Shown: positions 22,834 to 35,675 of the stretch, piece after piece
Layout: each line of letters starts with the position of its first letter
Position numbering within the stretch: the first letter of the stretch is position 1
Assembly (NCBI GenBank): GCA_015680685.1
Contig: MNCI01016277.1
Location: 283,542 to 347,541 of the forward strand
Length of the DNA: 64,000 nt
Direction: 5' to 3'
DNA from: Gnetum montanum
Taxonomy: Eukaryota > Streptophyta > Gnetopsida > Gnetales > Gnetaceae
Notes under the pieces: model-generated
Databases searched by the model: none
Told to the model about the DNA's origin: nothing
Seen by the model: the letters and a program-made list of their open reading frames with translations, nothing else
Program-made: the position numbers and the translations under genes

Positions 22834-24243
22834 ATGGCTTTTTCAACTACTGCTACCAATGCCTTCAACTTGGAAGTTCCCTTCAACATCGAAGTCCCCA
22901 TCATGGTTCAAGGCACTACTAGTGCTGAACAACCACTAAATCTAATGTTGGAGGCATGTCGATCTCTTAGAATCCAAAACCAAGGACCTGAGGGTTGGTC
23001 CAACAACACGAGTGTTACAGTTTCCTCTATGCAAAGGTGCAAGCCAACCTGCCCTTGGACATACACGAACTCGAGGACAATTATAGCTTTGAGTTCGCTT
23101 ACTGCAATGAGAAGTAATTTGTTCCTATTCTCGGTGTTTCTTTATCTTTAACACAAGCATATCAAAGGCTTCTAGACCAACTAATCCAATTGGCTAGGCT
23201 TAGGGAGCAACAGGACACAACATCCAACCAAGATGACACTTTCCAAGATGGACAAGAAGAACTCGATTCCTAATGGATGAGGGAGGTCGAATCAACCCCA
23301 CTCCTATCCCTCCTACTCAATCCTTTTGGGCCAAGACGTCATCTATTACCACTCCCTTTGTAATTATGCCCACACTTTCACAACCCATGATTATAGCTGC
23401 TATGGGTAGCCATGCCAAGTCTGCGATGTTTCAATGCTCACTCTCACCTGTTTCTCCTGTTCTGTTTGTAGCTACCATCTCTTTACAAGCTTTTCAGCAG
23501 CCCATTCCTATGGCACATAACACGCCAACCATGGCTACCCTGCCACATGTTCATGCCATACTAACTTCACAAACATACGTGACTTCTACCTCTAATCCTA
23601 CATTCATGTCAGTTCCACCCACTGTGGCAGGTACCAGCCTGTCCACATGGTGGACCCCATTTTCTTCTCTACCTACCCCGCAACCATTGTAGATGTCTCA
23701 CTACATACACTCTCAAATACACCAAGCCTCGTAGACGGTGCAACCCAACACGAGGCCATGGTCTATGCTACCAGTGACATAAGCAATCTATCTAGCGACC
23801 CAACCCACGATCACCACCTTAAAAACACCACCTGCTGAGTGGTGGACAACACAGGCTGCAATGTTAGCGAGGGTTGTCCCAGCGGTACCGCCGATGGGTC
23901 ATACCATCGCCCCTGCCATGCCATAGGTGGGAGCTACCTCTGTAGCCCCCCAACCGTCTACAACGTCGCTAGGTCTGGACCAAGCATTTCAGCTCATCCA
24001 GACCCTCATTGAGGAAATAAAATGCCTCAAAGCTATTGGATCCAACATGGTACAAGTCATAGACTTTTACCAAGATGACCTTGTTAGCCCTACAATCCTT
24101 ACTTTGACGTTACCCCCAGGGATGTCTCTCTTGCACTTCACGAAGTACGATGGGGAGGGAGATCCCAACATGCATCTTATTACCTTCAAGTCTGAATCTT
24201 TGCTATTGCAACAAATCATCTATTTTTTCACTAATTTGGCTTA
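22834..24243 (+). pseudogene. family B gag relic, truncated
   Basis: Probable start ATG at 22834 (MAFSTTATNAFNLEVPFN), the first ATG after the leader repeats that opens the conserved frame. After a shift near 23030 the frame reads LDIHELEDNYSFEF and YQRLLDQLIQLARLREQQD. A long Pro/Thr/Ser-rich disordered part follows (23273-23840). The last piece, 23927-24243, has DFYQDDLVSP and the capsid entry motif FTKYDGEGDPNMHLITF. The sequence ends right after this motif, so the capsid core, protease and pol are absent. Beyond 24244 the leader of family C copy C2 begins. Confidence 0.75.
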
Positions 24244-24419
24244 AGTAAAATCATCCATTTACTCATTTCATATGTTCAATTTACTCCAATTAATAAACTA
24301 GAACCTTACAAGACCTTGTTCCCTTGGTTTCCTAGATTTTTGGCTTTCATTTAGTTCTTGTTTTGACTCTAAACTCTTTCAAAATTATTTAATATTCAAA
24401 GTTTAAAAATGTTATGAAT

Positions 24420-24830
24420 GGCTATGTTGATGCATCTTTATTGATGTATTTGAATATGTTGACACAATGCAAAAGTACTATATATATGTGCAACACCTAG
24501 CTCAATTTTCACATTTTGCTTCCAACATAAGGGGAGATTTTGAAATTTTTTAGAGCCTAAAGCCTTCTCAGAGCCATAACTTCCTCATTGCTTATCCATT
24601 TTTATCCATTTTTCAATTCTTGAGGTTCCAAAATATGCTTTACATCATGGGAGCATCAAATGCTAGGTTTTGATAGAATTTTTTTTCAAATTTCTAACAC
24701 CTAATAGATAAGATATTAAAATAACATAAAATAATAATCTAGAGAACTAATATTAAAACTCACCCTCCATTGAAGTAAAAATAAAATAATAATAAATTAT
24801 TCTCATATTTCTGTGATCACTAAATTGGAA
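24420..24830 (+). promoter_or_regulatory. promoter-like leader of env-position ORF, copy C2
   Basis: TTGATGCATC, a TATA stretch (24479-24487), TGTGCAACACC, then GAGCCATAACTTCCTCATTG and a long AT-rich leader. It matches the C1 leader in order and spacing. It may allow a sub-genomic transcript; this is inference. Confidence 0.4.
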
Positions 24831-24934
24831 CTTAATGATATAATTTGAACTTTTGATCAAAAAAATCAACATGATCAAATAGTTGAAAAGTATCTTGATT
24901 AAATAAGATTATATTCAAATAATTGATATAGGAT

Positions 24935-27900
24935 TATGTTTATGATCATGGATGATGCTAAAATGAGGATTATAGGGAGGATGATCATCACAACTATAGG
25001 AGAAATAACCTCATGGAGGAAGAGAGTAACAATAATAACAACCCTAAGAATAAGTTGCTAAGGAAATCCATGCTATTGGGCCCTTGTGCTAAGATCCTAA
25101 GGTGGAATCTATTCACAAGATTTCCATAGCTAAAATAGAAAAATCTAGGTAGGATGAGGTTCCAAGATCATGATCAAACTTGGAGGTCATGCTTAATGAG
25201 ACCTAAGTGGAGAAGATTTGGAGTAAAGAAATTCAAAGCTCAGGTCTTTAGGAGTTGAAATTTGGACCTATCCTAGAGTTAGTAGTAGAAGAGGTTGAAA
25301 CTTAATTGCAATGGCCTCCACTATGATCCATTCTCCCCACTAGTGAGGAATGGTACATGAAAGAGACCTACCTCAAAAGGTGCAGTTGTCAAGATTAAAG
25401 ATATCACCACCAGATACTTAGTTGAGGCTATTGCCCATGGATTGTCAAATATCAAGGCAAAGATAGTAGAGATTTCAACATAAGAGAACCTTGAGATAAA
25501 GAAAAAATGGGTTCAATAGTACTATGCAGTGGACCATAAGGAGTACAATGCTCTAACCAAGGTGAAGTGAGCTTACTTTAAGATCACGATGTATCACTTC
25601 AATCCCATGAGGAGATCAAGAAAGATGACTACCTTCTCCACTAGGGCATGCAATGCTCTAAGTGGAGAATTTTAGGTAAAAATTCCCTAAATCATCTTCC
25701 AATAGTTTAAGAAACATTTCAAGGAAAATAAGAAGGGTAGGAAGACACTTCCCTTTCCCTACCTAATTAAAAAGCTTTGCTAAAAAGGATTCATAGATTT
25801 CTATACCAATGATTTCATTCACAAAATTCTTGCCACATCATGGTAGGAGATGATGGAAGATAAACCTCCCACCAAGCTTTAAGAAGAGTTGTCATCTCCA
25901 CCACCACCTACACCACCAAAGATGACACCTCAAACTCTATCAACTACTAAACACCTAAGGAAGATTAGGAAATAATAGCTATAATAACAAGACTCTAGAA
26001 TTGGTGGTGAACCTTTTGTAGATTGTCCTACCATAAGTCATCTTAACAATGTTGTAAGGATCATCAGTTGACCAATGAACAAAATGATTCCTTTTTTCTT
26101 CTCACAAAGAGACCATGCTCTTATTCATGCTAGCCCTAGTATTTGAAAAGTCATTGTGTCCATTCTAGGATACGCATTCTCCAAAATATCCAAGAATGAA
26201 ACAACCTTATCTTTTATTCTAGAGGATGAGGAAGGAGTAACAATCATGGTCATGTCACACAAGAGCTAAGAGATTGCAGCAAAGGTGATGGCAAATAAAA
26301 TTGGATAATCCCTAAGTGCTCCTACAACATCTGTCCCTAATGTTGCTACCATGGTAGATGTCCAAATGGCCCCTTTATTCTTGTCACAAATAGACCAAGC
26401 TCTTGTTCACATCAACCCTAGTATCAAAGAAGTCACTATGTCCATTCTAGAACAAGCATTTCCAAAAATCTCAAAAAATATAAGAACCTTATCTTTTATG
26501 ATAGAGGAGGGGGAATGAGTTATAGTCATGGTCATGTCATGTTAGGATATTACAATATAGGTGGTGGAAAATAGAATTGGATAAGTTCTAAGTGCTCCTC
26601 CAACATTTGTTCTTGATATTGCTACCATGGTAGATGTCCAAATGTCTACAAGAGCCCAGAGCAAAGGAATGAGCATAACACAACATGAAGAAGTATTGGA
26701 GTGACTAGTTAGAGTTGGGCAACTGATTTAGAGACCTTTGATCTCCCAAAAGATACTTTAGCTACCTAGTCATAACTACTATAGACAAGAGGTAAGTTAC
26801 TAATTGCTAATGCCAAACTTGAGAATATCACCATTAGCAATCAAGGATTGGCCAGTGAGGTTACAAAATGAGAGCCTGTTTATTGGACCCATCCATTATC
26901 AAACATAAGCTTACAAGGGATGAATCTTTCCAATAGCTTTCATAAAGATTAAAAATGAGAAAGATATGACAATATTTCATGCATCATTATCAAAAGCAAT
27001 GATAAATTCTTCTAGAAATGACCTTCAATAGGTTCATAAGAAAAATATTATGCTAACTTAAAAGAATCACCACTTGTGAAATGGTAAATAATAAAAGGTT
27101 AAAATGGTAAAATAAATTTAAAAACATCAATAATAACTTGCTAAGTTAAACCAAGATGTGAGGAGGTTAGCTATAGAGAATAGAAATATCTTAATGAAGG
27201 AGGTTCATATCCTTCACTGGAAAACTACCATTGAGATTACTTCTTGAAAAAATAAGACCCTAAAATATGAAAGAAAGAAGAATCACTAAAGGAGCTAGGT
27301 TGGAATGCTTAAGAGAATTAATGAGAAATAAATCTAATTAGCAAAGGTTATGGTGAATGAAACCCTCCAACAACTTTAGAAAAGAGATAATGTATGGCAA
27401 TCCATCTTTGATGATTTCAATGCTAATACATAAGTTGAAATCCATATAAAAGAGTTACGAATTAAGGATATGAAAAAATACATGGAATTAACCAACATCC
27501 ATTATGTAGATCTCATAATGCTAATAGCAGGGAGGCCAAGATCTAAATTGGAGAAACATCTAGCTAGCTCCTACCTTCTTTATGAGGTGGATTCCAAACT
27601 CCATAAAGAGACAAAACAAAAGTTGGAAGTACTCAATGTGGAGCTTGAATTTATCAAGAGCAAGTTCACAGATCAAAGATCAGTAGTTAAGAATGTATCT
27701 AGGAGAATGAATGACTACCAAGAACTATAGAACCTTATCCGAACATTCTAAATCAAATGTAAATAGTTTTTAGCTTGGTTTATCAATATGAAAGAAATGC
27801 TTTCTACCATGCCCTACCTATGGGATGTAATAGCACTAGCTAGTCTAGGAAAATCCATCCAAAACATTTACAACCCATGAGATAAGGGGGAAAATGAGGG
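24935..27900 (+). pseudogene. Athila-like env-position ORF relic (copy C2)
   Basis: Collinear with C1: the GGTGGAATCTATTCAC block (25091), a MKNKK-type N-terminal region, the segment equivalent to ACATTKVHLKIT-HHLN (near 25560-25600), then coiled coil. The best conserved open piece is 27470-27730: KYMELTNIHYVDLIMLIAG, LEKHLASSYLLYEVDSKLH, and ESKFTDQRS-like heptads ending RRMNDYQEL. Stops and shifts are frequent. The 3' LTR follows at 28219. The protein would be rich in coiled coil; no transmembrane segment is evident, so calling it an envelope protein is not justified. Confidence 0.7.
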
Positions 27901-28218
27901 CTCTCTTAAACTACCCAAACCATCAACAAGATCAGAATGTGATGATGAATCTTCTATACCATAGGAGCCTCCACCTTCATGCATTGTATGAAGACTTCAT
28001 CTCACTCCATATCCATCCAACCAGTGAGTATCAATTTTTTAATAAGTTCAAAAAATTTTGGTAAATGTAAAGTCTTTTATAACCACACAAATAATGATGT
28101 AATATAGCACTTAGAGTTATGAGTTTGTTATCAAGTCCAATACTTCTCCAAAATTTTGTAAACAACTCGATCCTAATTTTTTTACTCAAGGATTAGTTTT
28201 TAATTAGTCATAGAGGTA

Positions 28219-29090
28219 TGATAAAACATCATATGTCAAGCAACTATGTTAATGCATCCCCATCGACACATGATTATTGTCACATCCTTGGATGTATTAA
28301 TGCATATGCATTGATACTCTATAGTCCAAAGCCTATATAAATGTGCATACCATCTACATTTAGACACTATTGAATCAATAACATAGTGAATCTCTTGTAT
28401 TTTATCTCTATAGAACTTAGTTAAATTTCCCTTTGAGTGCCTGCAACATGGATTGAATTGATTGTATAGAATTTTATTCAAGTCAAAGATGTACCAAAAT
28501 TCTTCTACATGAAGATAACCAAATTAAGATTTATTCATTCCATTAAAAAATTAGATTAGCATTTAGTTTATTTTACAAAACTTTACTTTACATGCATCTT
28601 ACTTTTCTGCACTTAGGAATTTAACATTTTATTTTGTAGCAATGTAAGTATGACCACTTTGAGCATAATATAAAAATGCCTAGTAATCCCAACAATGAAT
28701 ACTTGAAATACCTAACAGCAAACGGTTGGTAATCCAATAGCGTTAGTATAGTTTCATGATGTATATGGAAATTGGGAATGGATGCTCTACATTTATGATA
28801 GCTTAGATTACCTTTAATTTCATTTATTAGTTAGAATCCAATACTTTAATCACTTCATCCTATTAATGCTTTCAAATGATAAAAAAAAACATAAACATCT
28901 CATGTCATAATTGCACTTAATCATACTAGTCGAATTAACAAAAGTGACAATTGGGAAGACAATGACAAGCAACATCATAACCTAATTATCTAAAGCACTA
29001 ATTGTCCAAGGTTTCACAAAACTAAACCAAATCATATATACACACTCATGATTTGTATGGTTAGGCATAGGAGATACTTGCTACTCATCA
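28219..29090 (+). mobile_element. family C 3' LTR of copy C2
   Basis: Begins TGATAAAACATC just after a purine-rich AGTCATAGAGGTA and ends ..GCTACTCATCA, 872 bp. It carries TGCATTAATGCA-like words, TATATAAA at 28334-28341, and an end (GGTTAGGCATAGGAGATACT) matching the ends of the C3 and C4 LTRs read in the same sense. No PBS follows it, which fits a 3' LTR. Confidence 0.7.
28334..28341 (+). promoter_or_regulatory. TATA box of the C2 LTR
   Basis: TATATAAA in GCCTATATAAATGTGCA. The same phrase occurs in the C3 LTR (minus strand, 40484-40477). Confidence 0.55.
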
Positions 29091-30071
29091 CCTAGTAATC
29101 CCAGGTCAAGGTTTAATTCTACTAGGTAGCACTAAGATATAAAATTTTATAAATCTTGGAGTATACCTATATTTCAATTATTTTGTGTTTCAACACATTC
29201 CAAAGAAAAAAATAATAAGAAGTAGAAAATTAAGAGTGCATCATATGTTTAGAACTAAGTAGCAAATAGGAAAAATAAGATGAAAAGTAAAAAACTTTCA
29301 TAATTTAGGAATGTCTACTAAGATGTACAAATTTATGATTGAATTAATGCTTTGATAAATCAAGAGAAGAAAATTAATATTTAGTAGGAAGAATGATCCT
29401 AGTTCTAACAATATTTGCATCACTTTCAACATCTATTCTTGAACTTAAATAGAAAAAGAATCCAAGATAGTAATAGAAAGCTTTGATGAAATATCAACTT
29501 TCATAGGAGAAGAAGATATATGTAACACCCACTTTCCTAAGGCTTAGGTTGGAGAGCATTACATCGAGTAAACCCCTAATGAAATGATTATTCATAGAAA
29601 GGAAAAATGAAAGAAATGAAGTACATAGTGATAGGAAAGATAAAGAAACCTAGCATGAAGGCATGACTCAAATAAAGGTAATAAATGAGAGAAACAAACA
29701 ATGGAAGAAAGAGAAATGCATAAAAGTAAAATCACTAAATAGATAAAAAAAATTTCACAAGATGCATGCAAACTTCAAAGATAAACTTACATGCTATAAA
29801 CTAACATATCTAACTAAAAAGAGATAAATAATATATACTAAAAATAGGAATCTTCGTAAATATAATCATCATAATGTCAAAGGTCTAAACCATATAAATA
29901 TCTACAAATTACTAAATTGTCTAACACACAAATATACAAAGCTCTAATTGGGAATGGAACATCATCACACCAAAAATCCTCAGTAAATCATTCAAACTCT
30001 CATCTTCTTCCAATTCGATCAATCTAAAAATAAATGACTTATCAGTATAAAACTAAGTGAGAAACGTTGTG
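29091..30071. other. AT-rich spacer without a supported gene
   Basis: No open frame of interest, no LTR ends and no clear repeat. It is the flank between the C2 3' LTR and the C4 element. Confidence 0.45.
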
Positions 30072-30872
30072 ATGAGTCATGAGGTACCCCTACACTCAAT
30101 CATACGAATACGAGCATTTCACGCACGATCTGGTCAAACTCCGTAGACACACTAGTTGCGGTATCTAAACAGTTATTCTTAGGTCACAGTTCACTGTCTT
30201 CCCATTTGGACTAGTGTTAACTTTGTCATGTATGGTTTATTCTAGTGTGAGGTGTATGATGTGTTCCTATACTAACGCTACTCCTGGATACAATGGGAAA
30301 TAATATTAACTAAGCTAAGAGAGAGAGGGTGAGAGAGTATCTAAGGTAGCCTAAGTGTGATGAGCATCCATTCCTCAATCATCTATATACATCTTGGACC
30401 TCATGCACGACTACCACTAGGATTACCAAGCATAGATCCTAGGTACGCTAATGGGTTACCAAGTAGTCACACTTAAATGCTCATGATCAAGGCGTACTCA
30501 TTCCGCATTTAACAGGAGTTTAGGGTAAGAATATGTTAACTAAGAAAGTAGTAAATAAAAATTAAATAAATAATTAAGCTAAGTGGATGCTGCAATGATG
30601 AAGTAATCTCGATCTTTATTGCTGGTCATGTGTGTGTCTAAGTATGTCACACTCGAATAAGGATTTCATACAATTACAATCATCACACTGTGGGCATGCA
30701 CTGGAGAGAAGGGTTGAGAGAAACACTATTTAAAACTAAACACTTAAAATAAAATCTCAAAAACTAATAACTCCCTATCAAATCTATCTACCTCTTATTT
30801 ATAGATGAGGAGATAGGTTGCGATATTGCGTCTAGGCTGCGATATCGCGGCCAACAAAATGATAACTCATCA
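30072..30872 (-). repeat. 3' LTR of C4
   Basis: 801 bp with inverted ends TGATGAGT/ACTCATCA. Its minus-strand TATA is at 30803-30796. One copy of the GCGATAT..GCGATATCGCGG motif pair is present near 30817-30850. It aligns over its full length with 35676-36508 apart from small changes and a shorter palindromic block. Confidence 0.9.
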
Positions 30873-31063
30873 TACTCCCATAACTGCATGAAAACTCATC
30901 CTCGAGTTATAGTGAGAACAAGCTCCATTGATGACACAGTGGATAGGTATGGGATTATTAACTAGTAAGAATGGGTTCATGCCGTAGTGTGGAATCAGAA
31001 CAAAATTGAGACACAACACAAAGAATGTGAAAGGAAATCCTATAGCTACAAAATTAATGGAAC

Positions 31064-32345
31064 TCATGTAGTTCCTAGTGGTGGTGGCTCCTCCATGGGT
31101 GCCTTTCTCTTATCTTGTGCTCCAGGTCTTGGGACTTGACGACATTGAAGTATGGCCTGGAGTTTCTCCTCTTCGGTTTGGGGGTCTTGCGTTGTCCATG
31201 CTAATGTTTTGATGTTTGATGGAGTTGGCACCTCCCATGGGTAGGGTAGTTGCAGAAACATTTGATTTGCCTTGACATACCAAGCCGCAAACACCTATCA
31301 TTCCTCCTCGTAGGCTCTAGCTTTGTCTCTGTATTCTTGAAAATCTAAAAGCCATCGAGCAAAGTTTGTTGTGACACCCTTTTTTCCCTAGTAGCTTGCT
31401 TTAACCACCTCAAGTTCAGAATTTGCAATCTCCAATTTTTGTAATATCTTCTTGCATTCTACAAATTCTGTTTCATATTTCATGTAGGTGGTGGCTACCT
31501 ATCGAGCTCTGTTCTCAGGCACACTGCTATTAACATGGTGAGGTTGGCATACTGCAAGTTTTCCAACTCCATGTATTTAGTAAGGTTCTAGATCTACAGG
31601 TCCCAATTCTTAACTTCCGCTTGGTGGACAAATGCATATGTGTCCAATATGGCCCACCAGTTAGTGTGTTGAGCACTGATAGCGTTGATGTGGACCTTGG
31701 CCATATGGATCTCCTTCTCAATGATCTACTTATACATCCCCACCTGGTCCCGGGGTGCTTCTTTATCTTTTCATGTCATTTAGCCTCATTTTTCCACGTG
31801 CTTATTTAGATAGCTATCTTTTGGTAGATGGCGTGTACCTCCTCCATTGAGAGGGTTTGATTTTCCCTGGCTAAATGGTTCATGTCTTGGTTGACCCGGA
31901 TGAATTGTTCTCGCAACTACTAAAAATTTTCTTCAAGAACATTCTTTTGCTTTTCCACAAAGGTCAACCGAAGGTTGTCAGCAACAAGCTTCTTGTTTTC
32001 CTCTTGTAAGGCCTTGAGTGCCTTGGTATGCACATAGATTTGCACTTGTGCTACAGAGGTATCCCAAAAATCCTTCACTTTTTCTTCTACCACCTTCTTA
32101 TTCTCCATTAGTAGTGTGGTCAGTTGCTCAGTTTTGAAAGTGTTTAGCTGGTCTACAGGAACAAATTGCAAAGGGTCCCGCTGTGCAGCTTGTAGGGCCA
32201 TAAGCCTTTCTTGCAATTTTTTCACCTCTGCTTTAGCGTGCTTAGCCCTCATCTCTATCAAGACTAGCTTTCCTGCATGAATAGTTGAAAGTGATGGCAA
32301 GTGGTACGGGGGGTCACGTATATATAGGTGTATGTGACACGACAT
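31064..32345 (-). pseudogene. coiled-coil ORF relic in env position (C4)
   Basis: The longest open part (32345-31920) encodes MRAKHAKAEVKKLQERLMAL, then LLMENKKVVEEKVKDFW and ALQEENKKLVADNLRL: near-continuous heptads. After a stop it continues with HLARENQTLSMEEVHAIYQK, then (near 31610-31540) TKYMELENLQYANLTMLIA and ELEVVKASY. The tail 31294-31064 is open again (FAAWYVKANQMFLQL, then a Pro/Glu-rich end EEPPPLGTT). The order matches C1, C2 and C3, but the N-terminal half found in those is absent here. It is the best-preserved C-terminus of the family. Function unknown. Confidence 0.7.
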
Positions 32346-32669
32346 CGCCTATTGATTTTTGAGATACAACACAATATACTAAATTTTGAAGATTTTTCTG
32401 AAATGAATGATGGAAACTAAGGACATGTGGATGAGTGTTAAAGGGTTCCAGGGTAATTTAACTAGTTCTGAAGGCACAAATAATTATGTGTGGGTGGAAT
32501 TGATCAATAAGGCCTCGGGTGGTAAGGGAGAGAAAAAGGCCATGTGATGGTTCATAGGAACATTGGAATTTGGAGGGATACTAATAAGGGAAAGAACATT
32601 GTTGACAATATGCTTAGGGTAATAAATGGTGTGTTGAAGATGGGTTATGAGTGAAAATTACAAAAATTA

Positions 32670-33335
32670 TGCAAGTGGGTCCTCCCCAAAGCAGGTTCCA
32701 ACCTATAATGCCCTTGCATAACCACACTAAAAAGTGTCTGTGGACACTCGAAGGGTTAAATGTAATCCACATTGGTTCCATAAAACACACACATGTAAGT
32801 ATCACTGGGATGAGGTAAGAATTCTATGCTATACAAGACATGAACTACGATTACATGAACAGCGAGATGAGATGGACTACAGAAGGGATTGTAGAGATTG
32901 GGGCATAAGGTAACTAACCTAGGGCATAGTGAATCCTACATGTAAAGCATGATTAATGTGTCATTAACTTGTCTTTCCAAAATTAGGATCAAGTCCATTC
33001 CTCTAATTAGTCACATCGCATTTTTTCATCCCATGATGAGCAAGCATGTCTTTCCAGTCGGACCCCCTAGAACAACATTGGATTTTTGAGTGCCCTTTTG
33101 ATTACTCTCACTCCCATTTTTCATTAGATCTACAAGGATCTTAGTACAACCACATTGCATGATAACTCCCATAAACGTCACCAAAGAGAATCTGCAAGTC
33201 CCCTTGATGTCACAACCTAATCATTCCCTCTTGATCCATCCTTCTTCATTCTAGGTATAATGAACACAATATTAATTTTAAGTTTCAAGAATGTCAAGAA
33301 TATCACTGTACCTTCGAACAGAACCTCTTATTAGT
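32670..33335 (-). other. non-coding block shared with element C3
   Basis: Phrases recur in the same order at 44455-45260: AAGTGGRTCCTCYCCAAAGC, then CAAGTCCATT, then TTGAWGTCACAACCTA, then GGATGAATG-like words. No frame is kept open in either copy. It lies between the gag/pol side and the env-position ORF in both elements. Confidence 0.6.
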
Positions 33336-33599
33336 AGAATGGATGAGTGGGTGTAATGGGCTCACTGTCCAAATAATTGATTGTTCGAAACTCGATAACA
33401 TAGAACACACCACAACCAAAGAGCCACATGAATGTTTTATTCATAGATGAGACTACTTATAAAAAGATAAAAAGATAAAACAAGAAATTAAAAAATGAAA
33501 AACTGGAAAATAAAAAGTTGTAAAATTAAAGAAAATGAAAAATATTTATTAATCCCGCTTGTTATTAGAATGGGGGATATCCCCCATAACTAAATGGTT

Positions 33600-34500
33600 G
33601 AGCATGGTGAAGATTAATAAATCAAAGGTAAGGATCCTTTCATGTTGGAAACATTGAAACTTGGTTATTCCTACCCCATTGGATTTCACACACTTGATTG
33701 TAGTAAGTGTAGTGGGGCAGTTTATAAGATGTGGTTCCCTGGTAAAGAATTAACCCACTATGATACTTGGGACCGTAAGATGGTATTCAAGGATCAGAGT
33801 GTCGCTCTCCATGGTTGTATTCATTGGGCCATATGGTTGTTGGAGTGTTAATTGGTGGCCCTGATGAAGTAACATCAGGCATTGGGTTTGAAGAGAAGGG
33901 TGCACCACAGTGTTGGACTTGTGCTGAGTTGGAGAATGTAGTGGCCTTGGAATTGTGTTGTCCCTTCCTATGGTCATGTCTAAAGAAGGGATGCCTTCGA
34001 TGTTGAGGAGGTCTCTCACTGTTGTTGGAAATAGTAGCACAAGTAACGTTTATGGGTTGTTATTGTGGTACAGTTGGTGGCGATGTAGAAGGATGCAAAG
34101 GATGAGAATGTTGAAATTTGGAAGAATTATAAGGTACACAAGGTAGTGGTTGTGTGGAGGACATGGGCTGATAGTATTAAGGAGAATGATAATGCTGCGA
34201 GATAGAGTATGTTGACCTAGTTGGAGAAAAATGATATTGGACTAGATAAGCATTTGGATTCAGATGATATGAAGGGTGTCTCTAGTTTAGGGATGACTTC
34301 CCCCATGACTGGGATTGTTGCCACTGTGATTGAACACAGTATCTCTATAAGAACTCTGGGTGTAACGTGTTTCCCCAATGCTCATATAAATGTAACAAGA
34401 TTGGGAATTGGCCCTTGGGGTGATCGTATAGGAAAATGTTGTAGTCATACATATGATCGGCAATTGAGCTCTTATTTTCTTCATCCCTTCTTTCTGATTA
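33600..34500 (-). pseudogene. low-complexity Gag tail relic (C4)
   Basis: On the minus strand the frames are rich in His, Ser, Pro, Gln and Asn (for example HSPTQHKSNTVVHPS near 33950), interrupted by stops and shifts. This continues from the capsid relic upstream. Composition is as in the disordered C-terminal part of many plant Gag proteins. No CCHC zinc knuckle is seen. Confidence 0.4.
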
Positions 34501-34524
34501 TCTAATGATATTTTTTCCTACTTC

Positions 34525-35340
34525 TTAGGTTTTCAAAACTCTATCTCCAATAATATTGATATATTCTCCACACTTTTCATGTGTCCATTCCAACATCTTA
34601 TTGATCTTTGCCTCAACTTCTTCTAATGATTGTTCTACTGGCAAAGATGGTTTTTCCTCCTTGTGATAGGTTGATTTCTCCTTTTTGTGATTATGGACCT
34701 TTGTTAAGTTGACATTTTGGTCCCGTTGATATTTTTCAACACTCTCCCATCTAGCCATTTCTCCTTCTTCTTTTGTTACCTACTTAATAAGCTCTTGGAA
34801 TTGATGGGTTCATAGTTCATATAGTTGACCTTGGGCATACATCCCTAGGGTCTTTCTTGTTTCATCATGAAGCCCATTAATGATATGGTACATTAGCCTT
34901 TGTTCAAAGAACTCATGGCCTGGACAATTGTTTAACAATGCATAATATCTTTCTAAGGCCATGTCCAAGGTTCATGTTATGCTTGTTTTCACTCTTGGAT
35001 TTGTTTCCTCAAGGCTGACACTCTTGTGTAGGTTTGATATCTTTTGTTAAAGAGTTCTACCATTGTTGGCCAACATCATATTGAATTTTGTTTTAACGAT
35101 CTATACCATATTTTTTCTTGGTCAAAAAGTGTCATGGGAAAGAGCTTGATTTTTTTTCAACCATTATCAAGGTTGTTCCATGCACAAGGATCATGGAAGG
35201 CTTGTAAATGTTGTTTCAGATCTAAGTCATAGACTCCTAAAAACTTGGAAAAGTTGTTTAAATCGAGCCTGGGTAGGCAGCTCTCTTTACGATGCCTACA
35301 GGATATTCGAATAGCCTCTTGTATTTGCGTTAGGCTTGTA
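34525..35340 (-). pseudogene. Athila-type gag capsid relic (C4)
   Basis: Minus-strand frames read FLGVYDLDLKQHLQAFHDPC, LFPMTLFDQEKIWYRSL, VELFNKRYQTYTRVSALRK, and after a shift ERYYALLNNCPGHEFFEQR, then YHIINGLHDETRKTLGM. These match the order of the Retrotrans_gag domain of Athila-type elements (hydrophobic start, W-Y/F-xSL, I-W, F-KYF, CPxH, FY-GL). The segment 34758-34525 (EEVEAKINKMLEWTHEKCGE) is an open, charged continuation. Stops and one shift rule out function. Confidence 0.75.
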
Positions 35341-35653
35341 GTGGCTAGTAGGGGTTCATCGTCATTGAGTAAGTTATGCTTTCATTATTTGGGATGATGA
35401 TGCCTTCATTTATGTTTATAAGAAACCCCCACCTTGGGTTACATACTCCAATCTTCATTGTCATATAATTCATTGGTTCTCCAATGAATTTCCTCACTAG
35501 ATGTGGCATTATCGTAATCTTGTAGGAGAGGCATGGTTGTGAGATTGTGTGTGAATTTATATGTGAATTTTTATAATTATTTCCTCCTAAAAAATATATC
35601 ATTAATTCCTTAACAATGATCTTGTATGATATAACTAATCTAGATAACTAGCA

Positions 35654-35675
35654 CCATCCCCGGCAACAACGCTAA
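35654..35675 (-). other. primer-binding site of C4
   Basis: Directly after the 5' LTR, the minus strand reads TTAGCGTTGTTGCCGGGGAT. The GTTGCCGGGGA core is that of the tRNA-Asp-type PBS used by many plant Ty3/gypsy elements. It fixes the orientation of C4. Confidence 0.7.
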